DNA from: an uncultured Acetobacteraceae bacterium
GTDB lineage: Bacteria; Pseudomonadota; Alphaproteobacteria; Acetobacterales; Acetobacteraceae
Direction: 5' to 3'
Assembly (NCBI GenBank): GCA_937873225.1
Contig: CALMVN010000007.1
Span: 1-49,937 of the forward strand
DNA: 49,937 bases
The notes beneath the pieces are model-generated. The model was not told the origin of the DNA. It saw only the letters and a program-made list of their open reading frames with translations, and searched no databases. Below, in pieces: positions 44,945-49,937 of this stretch (positions are counted from its first letter, which is position 1; the number at the start of each line of letters is the position of its first letter). Position numbers and translations under genes: made by a program.

Positions 44945-46162
44945 TCAATCGGCCGCCAGCCCGTCCGGCCCGTTCTCCTCCGGCTCCCGCTCCTCCAGGT
45001 CGGGCAGCGCCATCGCTCCGGCCGGGCCGGGCGCCTCGACCTCGCGCAGCTTGCGCGCCACCACCCGGGTCCGCCTGCGCGCCTCCTCGATCGCGTTGCT
45101 CATCGCCCCCGCGTTGCGGCCCAGCTTCTCCAGCACCCCGTCCATGCGGATCATCTCCTGCCGGGTGGCCCCCAGCAGGTGGCTGATCGCCTCGGTCTTC
45201 TCCTCCAGCGCGAGCGTCACGTAGCCGAGGTGGATGGTGCGCAGCAGCGCCGGGATCAGGCTCGGCCCCATCACCAGCACCCGGCAGGTGCGGCCGATCC
45301 CGTCGATCAGCCCCGGCACCCGCGCCACCTCGGCATACAGCCCGTCGGTCGGCAGGTAGAGCACCGCGAACTCCACCGTCACCGGCGGCAGGATGTACTT
45401 GGAGGCGATCTTGCGCGCTTCCATGCGCACGAGCGCCTCCAGCGCGCGCCGCGCCGCGCGCTCGCCCTCCGCATCCACCGCGTCCACCGCGTTCAGCAGC
45501 CGCTCGTACGCCTCGGTCGGGAACTTGGAGTCGATCGCCAGCAGCGGCGCCGCGGCGCCGCGCATCGGCATCCGCACCGCGAACTCCACCACGTCGGCGT
45601 TGGCGGGGTTGAGCCGGCGGTTGGTCTCGTAGCTGCCGGCCGGCAGCACGTCGTCCAGGATCGCGCGCAGCTGCGCCTCGCCCCAGCCGCCGCGCGTCTT
45701 GACGTTGGAGAACAGCCGCTTGAGGTCGCCGATCTGCGCGGTCATGGACGACACCTCGCCCATCGCCTTCTGCACCGCCGCGAACTGTTCCAGCACGCGC
45801 TGGAAGCTGCGCGTCATCTGCTTCTCGACCGCCGCGTGCAGCTGCTCGTTCACGCTGGACTGGATCGCGGCCAGCCGGGCGGCGCTCTGCTCCCCCATCT
45901 GGCGCAGGGCGTTCGCCATCGCCGTGCGCGCCTCGCCCTGCTCGCGCGCGATCACGGTGGTCAGCCCGCCCAGCCGCTCCTCCATGCCGAGACGGACCTG
46001 CCCCAGCCGGTCCGCCATCTCGCGCTCCAGCCGGGCCAGGTGGTGCAGCGCCAGGTCCTCACGGCCCGACGCCAGGAGCACCAGCCGGAGCACGAGCAGG
46101 GACACGACCAGGGAGGCGACCGCGCCGGCGGCGCCGAGCAGCTGCAGGACATCGAGCGACAT
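44945..46162 (-). CDS. rmuC: DNA recombination protein RmuC
   Basis: 405 residues. An N-terminal membrane anchor (AAGAVASLVVSLLVLRLVLL), a long coiled coil (about 40-130), then the RmuC core: NVKTRGGWGEAQLRAILDDV, AVRMPMRG, LLAIDSKFPTEAYERLL, ILPPVTVEFAVLYLPTDGLY and VMGPSLIPALLRTIHLGYV. RmuC limits recombination at inverted repeats and resembles PD-(D/E)xK nucleases. Acidic C-terminal tail. No ribosome-binding site of note before the ATG. The flanking genes give no functional clue. Confidence 0.92.
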   Translation of the reverse strand: MSLDVLQLLGAAGAVASLVVSLLVLRLVLLASGREDLALHHLARLEREMADRLGQVRLGMEERLGGLTTVIAREQGEARTAMANALRQMGEQSAARLAAIQSSVNEQLHAAVEKQMTRSFQRVLEQFAAVQKAMGEVSSMTAQIGDLKRLFSNVKTRGGWGEAQLRAILDDVLPAGSYETNRRLNPANADVVEFAVRMPMRGAAAPLLAIDSKFPTEAYERLLNAVDAVDAEGERAARRALEALVRMEARKIASKYILPPVTVEFAVLYLPTDGLYAEVARVPGLIDGIGRTCRVLVMGPSLIPALLRTIHLGYVTLALEEKTEAISHLLGATRQEMIRMDGVLEKLGRNAGAMSNAIEEARRRTRVVARKLREVEAPGPAGAMALPDLEEREPEENGPDGLAAD

Positions 46163-46220
46163 GACGGGACGCTACCAGCGTCGCGCGAGTCGCCGCGGCA
46201 GGATTCGCCCGGCCGGCGGC

Positions 46221-48398
46221 TCAGCCCTGCAGCGCGTCCCGGCGCTCCTCCAGCCGGGCGCCCTCCGACAAGGCGGCGGCGGTGTCCTCCGCCGAGCGCG
46301 GCCAGCCCAGGAAGTAGCCCTGCACGGCGGCGCAGCCCACGAGGCGCAGCGCCGACAGCTGGGCCTCGTCCTCCACGCCCTCCGCCACCACGCCCAGCCC
46401 CATGGCGTGCCCCAGCCGCACGATCGTCTCGACGATCGTCACCGCGGCCTGCCTGGTGGACATCCCGCTCACGAACGAGCGGTCGATCTTGATCGTGTCG
46501 ACCCGGTAGCGGTCCAGGTAGCTCAGCGAGGAATAGCCGGTGCCGAAATCGTCCAGCGCGATGCGCACGCCGAGCGCCCGTACCCCTTCCAGGATCTCGC
46601 CGATCAGGTCCGGCTGCTGCAGGAAGATGCTTTCGGTGACCTCCAGCTGCAGGCGGCCCGGATCGAGGCCGGCCTCGGACAGGATCTCATGAACAGCGTT
46701 CACGAAGCCTGATCCCTTCAGCTCCTGGCCGGAGGTGTTGACGTTGAGGTAGAGGTCCAGCCAGGGATACCGGTCCCGCCAGCGGCGCATCTGGTTGCAG
46801 GCCTCGCGCAGCACCCAGCGGCCGATCTCGCGGATCAGGCCGGTCTCCTCCGCGATGCGGATGAACACGGCGGGCGGCACCAGCCCGCGCCTCGGATGAC
46901 GCCAGCGCAGCAGCGCTTCCAGGCCGACGGTCTGCCCGGTCGCGACCTTGCAGATCGGCTGGTAGTCCAGGAACAGCTGGTTGCGCCCCAGCGCGTTGCG
47001 CAGGTCGGTGCGAAGCTCCAGCGCCTCCACCGCTTCCCCGCGCATGGCGTCGGTGAAGACCACGTAGCCGCTGTCGCTGCGCTTGGCGCAGTACATCGCG
47101 ATGTCGGCGTTGCGCAGCACCTCCTCGGACGCCAGCTCCTCCGCGGTGGCGTGGACGATGCCGATGCTGCCGGACGAGAACAGCTCGTGCTCCCCGAGCC
47201 AGACCGGTCGGCGGATCGAGCCCAGGATGCGCTCGGCCAGGTCCAGGACGAGGGTGGTCCCGTCCACGTCACGGACCAGCACCGCGAACTCGTCGCCGCC
47301 GAAGCGCGCGAGCGTGTCCTGCGGCCCGATGCAGCCGCGCAGCCTGTTGGCGACGTCCATCAGCAGCAGGTCGCCCACCTGGTGGCCGAGGCTGTCGTTG
47401 ACCAGCTTGAAGCGGTCCAGGTCGAGAAACAGGACGGCGCACCGGCGCGGCGCACCGCGTTCCGGTTCCTCCAGGGACGCCTTGAGCCGGCTCATGAAGA
47501 AGGCGCGGTTGTGCAGCCCGGTCAGCCCGTCGTGATGGGCATCGTAGACCAGCCGCGCCTCGATCCGCCTGCGCTCCCCGATCTCGTCTTCCAGCTCGCG
47601 CGCGTGACGCTGCAGGTCGGCGAGCAGCACCTCCTGATGCTCCTGCAGCGCCTTGAGGTCCTGGATGTCCGTGGTCGAACCGAGCCACTCGACGATCCGG
47701 CCGGCCTCGTCCCGCACCGGGGTCGACCGGGTGCGGTGCCACAGATAGGCGCCGTCCGCCGCCCGGCGCACCCGGAACTCGACGTCCAGGCAGCCGAGCG
47801 GCACCGCCGCCTCCCAGGCGGCCAGGGTCCGCTCGCGGTCCTCCGGATGCACCGCGTCCAGCCATCCCCGATCGTGGCTGCCGTCCTGGCTCTGGCCGGT
47901 GAAGGCGAGCCATTGCGGGCTGGCCCAGGTCCAGCTGCCCACGCTGCAGGAGCGCCAGAGCAGCTGCGGCACGCCCTCGACGAACACGCGCAGCTGCCAT
48001 TCGGCCTCCGCGATCTGCTGCCGCAGCCGGCAGAGATCGTCGATGTCGACCGAGCTGCCCACCCAGTCCGCGTCCGGCACCGGCCATCCGTCCAGGGGTG
48101 CCGCCCTGGTCTGGTGCCAGCGGTAGGAGCCGTCCCGGGCGCGTCGGATCCGGTGCTCGACGAGGCAGCTGCCGGAGGCCGGGGCTCCGGACCAGGCCTC
48201 CAGCGTCAGCTGCCGGTCGTCGGGATGCACCGCGTCGAGCCAGCCGAAGCCGAGGCTCCTGTCCACCGGCAGCCCGGTGTAGACCACCCATTGCGGACTG
48301 GGCCACGTCCGGTCGCCATCGGCGCGACAGCCGAACACCAGGTGGGGCAGACCGTTGATGAAAGCCTGGAAGCTCCCATAGCCGGGCTCGTGGTCCAA
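46221..48398 (-). CDS. PAS-PAS-GGDEF-EAL c-di-GMP turnover protein
   Basis: 725 residues from a TTG start. Two PAS domains of the PAC type (about 8-120, WPSPQWVVYTGLPVDRSLGF; about 135-255, WASPQWLAFTGQSQDGSHDR) repeat the same WLDAVHP-DR pattern. A coiled-coil linker precedes the GGDEF domain with an intact RFGGDEF; the RxxD inhibitory site is replaced by GPQD. The EAL domain has GLEALLRW, LEVTES, ALDDFGTGYSS, IKIDRSF, VVAEGVED and QGYFLG, so phosphodiesterase activity is expected. No membrane helices: a cytosolic sensor that may make and degrade c-di-GMP. Confidence 0.95.
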   Translation of the reverse strand: MDHEPGYGSFQAFINGLPHLVFGCRADGDRTWPSPQWVVYTGLPVDRSLGFGWLDAVHPDDRQLTLEAWSGAPASGSCLVEHRIRRARDGSYRWHQTRAAPLDGWPVPDADWVGSSVDIDDLCRLRQQIAEAEWQLRVFVEGVPQLLWRSCSVGSWTWASPQWLAFTGQSQDGSHDRGWLDAVHPEDRERTLAAWEAAVPLGCLDVEFRVRRAADGAYLWHRTRSTPVRDEAGRIVEWLGSTTDIQDLKALQEHQEVLLADLQRHARELEDEIGERRRIEARLVYDAHHDGLTGLHNRAFFMSRLKASLEEPERGAPRRCAVLFLDLDRFKLVNDSLGHQVGDLLLMDVANRLRGCIGPQDTLARFGGDEFAVLVRDVDGTTLVLDLAERILGSIRRPVWLGEHELFSSGSIGIVHATAEELASEEVLRNADIAMYCAKRSDSGYVVFTDAMRGEAVEALELRTDLRNALGRNQLFLDYQPICKVATGQTVGLEALLRWRHPRRGLVPPAVFIRIAEETGLIREIGRWVLREACNQMRRWRDRYPWLDLYLNVNTSGQELKGSGFVNAVHEILSEAGLDPGRLQLEVTESIFLQQPDLIGEILEGVRALGVRIALDDFGTGYSSLSYLDRYRVDTIKIDRSFVSGMSTRQAAVTIVETIVRLGHAMGLGVVAEGVEDEAQLSALRLVGCAAVQGYFLGWPRSAEDTAAALSEGARLEERRDALQG

Positions 48399-48454
48399 GC
48401 ATCGCCCCCTTGTTCCCGATCGACACGGGAGAAACGCCAGGATTGCGAAACTCT

Positions 48455-48485
48455 TTTATCCTGGACCGCCGGATTGCAATGTCAA
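48455..48485 (-). promoter_or_regulatory. Possible promoter of the PAS-GGDEF-EAL gene
   Basis: On the minus strand a perfect TTGACA (48480-48485) is followed by GATAAA (48455-48460) after 19 bases, longer than the preferred 17. It lies 57 bases before the start codon in the divergent 304-base region (48399-48702) shared with the DUF4123 gene. For the plus-strand gene only weak boxes (TTGGCT near 48649, TAATAT near 48670) were seen. Confidence 0.4.
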
Positions 48486-48702
48486 TAGGCCGTGACATGA
48501 AGAGGCAGGCCCGGCGGCGCTGGTCGGTTTCGCTCCTGTCCGGGCCTGGCGGAGCGCGACGTCCCGCCGCGGCGATGGACCTGCTTCCGTCGATCACCCG
48601 CCTTGCGTCCACGTGGAACGTCGATTTGCCAGGAAAGCGATGGCCTCTTGGCTGAACTCTTCGAAACGTAATATGAAGCCGCGGATTGGTCGGGCTTGTC
48701 TC

Positions 48703-49338
48703 ATGGATAGCCAGGCACGTGCCCGAGGCCTGGCCGAACTCCTCACCTCCGGCCCGGAGCCGCGCCCGGACTGTCGCCACGCGGTGGTCGACGGCGCCCG
48801 CTTCGACGACGCGTCCGCCACCCTCGGCCGGGCCGGCATCCCGGCGCGCTCCCTGTTCCTCGACGCGGGCGACCGGGCGCGCAACGAGGCCGGTCCGTTC
48901 CTCGCGCGTCTCGACCCGGCGGCGCTGCCCCGCTTCCTCGCCATCCCGGACATCGCCGCCGCCTGCGTGTTCTGGCTCGGCCCGGTCGAGGAGGGCGTGC
49001 TGTTCCAGCACCTGCGCGGCCTCAACCTGATCGAGCTGCCACGCACCGATACCGCGTCTGACGTCATCCGCCCCGCGACCGAGGCGGTGCTGTTCCGGCA
49101 CTGGGACCCGTCGGTGATGGCCATGACCTTCCGGGTGCTCGAACCCGGGCAGCGCGCGCGGCTGATGGGACCGGCAACCGGCCTGGCGCTCAGCGACGAC
49201 GACGGCAAGGCCCACATGGGCGCCCGCCAGGCCGGCTGGCCGGAGCCGGCGCGCGGCCGTCTGCGGCTGTCCGCGCAACAGCTGGCCGCCATGGACGACG
49301 CGGTGGTCCGGCGCTCGCACCGCGCCATCGCCCGCTAA
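48703..49338 (+). CDS. DUF4123 protein, probable type VI secretion effector adaptor (Tap-like)
   Basis: 211 residues from ATG 48703 (MDSQARARGLAELLT); starts at 48673 or 48613 would add 10 or 30 residues without homology. The DUF4123 pattern is visible: HAVVDGARFDDASATLGRAG, SLFLDAGDRARNEAGPFLAR, PALPRFLAIPDIAAACVFWL-type middle, TEAVLFRHWDPSVMAMTFRV and LMGPATGLAL. DUF4123 proteins (for example Tap-1 of Agrobacterium) load a specific toxin onto VgrG. It is followed by a small gene and a toxin-like gene, the usual adaptor-effector order. No VgrG or other secretion gene is within the window. Confidence 0.82.
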   Translation: MDSQARARGLAELLTSGPEPRPDCRHAVVDGARFDDASATLGRAGIPARSLFLDAGDRARNEAGPFLARLDPAALPRFLAIPDIAAACVFWLGPVEEGVLFQHLRGLNLIELPRTDTASDVIRPATEAVLFRHWDPSVMAMTFRVLEPGQRARLMGPATGLALSDDDGKAHMGARQAGWPEPARGRLRLSAQQLAAMDDAVVRRSHRAIAR

Positions 49339-49372
49339 CCTGCGGTCTTCCGCCCCCGAGCAGACGCGGGCG

Positions 49373-49621
49373 ATGGACGATGCGGAGCTGGACCGCTTCG
49401 TGCGGCACGCGGAAGCGGACGGGCGCACGCTCGGCCTCACGCGGGAACGGGCGCTGGGCCAGTTCTGCTACGTCAGCCTGGTCGGGAAGGGCCAGGTCGA
49501 GCGGCTGCCGCAGACCAGGCGCTTCCTGATGCACGGTGCCGGCAGCGCGGACGAGCGCATGGACCAGCTGATGCGCGCCATGGCCGCGGAGGCCGGTCGA
49601 CGCGCCGGTGCGGCCGGATGA
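49373..49621 (+). CDS. Small protein between DUF4123 adaptor and toxin gene
   Basis: 82 residues: MDDAELDRFVRHAEADGRTL, GLTRERALGQFCYVSLVGKG and an amphipathic Ala/Arg/Glu C-terminal helix. The middle recalls the short 'YGLTTERD...F..LM' helical segment found at the C-terminus or just after type VI adaptor proteins, so it may be a detached adaptor domain; this is a weak resemblance by eye. It starts 34 bases after DUF4123 and its stop overlaps the toxin ATG (ATGA), so all three are coupled. No clear ribosome-binding site precedes its ATG. Confidence 0.65.
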   Translation: MDDAELDRFVRHAEADGRTLGLTRERALGQFCYVSLVGKGQVERLPQTRRFLMHGAGSADERMDQLMRAMAAEAGRRAGAAG

Positions 49622-49937
49622 GCGGCGCCGCCGCCGCGGCACTCGCCGGCGTCCAGTTCGTGCCCGGCCTCGACGTCATCGTCGACGTGGCCCTGGTCGT
49701 CAGCGTGGTCGGCCTGGGCGCCATCGCGCTGTCCAAGGCCTACAGCAACTCGCACGCGCAGCTGAAGGACTCGCCGCAGGTCGAGGCTTGCGCCGACTGT
49801 GGCGACGGGCCGGACTGCTTCGAGCCGCCCGACCGCAACGATCCGGAGAAGCTTGCGGAGTTCCGCCGTCAGCTGAAGGGGCAGCAGGACGGTATCAACG
49901 AGATGTCGCCCGACCAGGTGATGAACAACATCGACCG
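49618..49937 (+). CDS. Probable polymorphic toxin (Ntox15/Toxin_43-like), N-terminal part
   Basis: 106 residues visible, then cut by the window end. Residues 1-45 are rich in Ala, Gly and Val with one hydrophobic segment (about 18-38, DVIVDVALVVSVVGLGAIAL). Three Cys follow (58, 61, 67) in ACADCGDGPDCFEPP. Residues 76-104 (EKLAEFRRQLKGQQDGINEM, then SPDQVMNN) match the linker and first helix of Ntox15-type toxins, which read EFxRQLxxQxxGLNxMTVxEYLxNR. Ntox15 members, such as Tde1 of Agrobacterium, are DNases delivered by type VI secretion. The catalytic His/Asp residues and any immunity gene lie beyond the window. Confidence 0.65.
   Translation, partial: MSGAAAAALAGVQFVPGLDVIVDVALVVSVVGLGAIALSKAYSNSHAQLKDSPQVEACADCGDGPDCFEPPDRNDPEKLAEFRRQLKGQQDGINEMSPDQVMNNID

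Overview
The window comes from a high-GC Gram-negative bacterium that looks alphaproteobacterial and resembles Acetobacteraceae/Rhodospirillales. This rests on the ribosomal gene order (adk between secY and rpsM, no rpmJ), the protein sequences, one promoter matching the alphaproteobacterial general-stress sigma factor EcfG, and NodT-type efflux lipoproteins. The genus cannot be fixed from sequence alone. No rRNA, tRNA, CRISPR array or insertion sequence was found.

Layout. At 1-716 (+) are the tail of an outer-membrane efflux channel and trmO. At 972-3171 (-) are a DUF1328 membrane peptide behind an EcfG-type promoter, a CsbD/DUF883-like stress protein, a DEDDh exonuclease and a slipin. At 3276-6177 (-) is a complete sugar ABC importer of the FrcBCA type (binding protein, permease, single-domain ATPase). 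From 6381 to 34610 (-) the window holds the fused rif, str, S10, spc and alpha gene blocks, transcribed rplK-rplA-rplJ-rplL-rpoB-rpoC, then rpsL-rpsG-tuf-rpsJ through secY-adk, then rpsM-rpsK-rpoA-rplQ. Promoters, leaders and terminators can be seen at several of the block boundaries. At 34770-35804 (-) is a polytopic membrane protein whose predicted mature N-terminus begins with His. At 35947-44750 (-) are an RND efflux operon (permease, fusion protein, outer-membrane lipoprotein), a Gly/Tyr/Phe-rich small lipoprotein, and a histidine kinase with an OmpR-type regulator. RmuC and a PAS-PAS-GGDEF-EAL protein follow at 44945-48398 (-). At 48703-49937 (+) a DUF4123 adaptor, a small protein and the beginning of a probable Ntox15-type toxin form an apparent type VI secretion effector cassette cut off by the window end.

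The most unusual points are these. (1) tuf carries an in-frame TAA at codon 159 in an otherwise full-length 396-codon gene. (2) fusA is missing from its usual place between rpsG and tuf, and secE-nusG are missing upstream of rplK. (3) A pair of inverted REP-like repeats sits between rpoB and rpoC, with a third copy after trmO. (4) The adaptor-small protein-toxin cassette at the right edge is the best candidate for a little-described system.

Functionally, the core of the window makes the translation and transcription machinery. The flanks deal with the envelope and environment: drug or metal efflux under likely two-component control, sugar uptake, c-di-GMP turnover, stress proteins and interbacterial competition.
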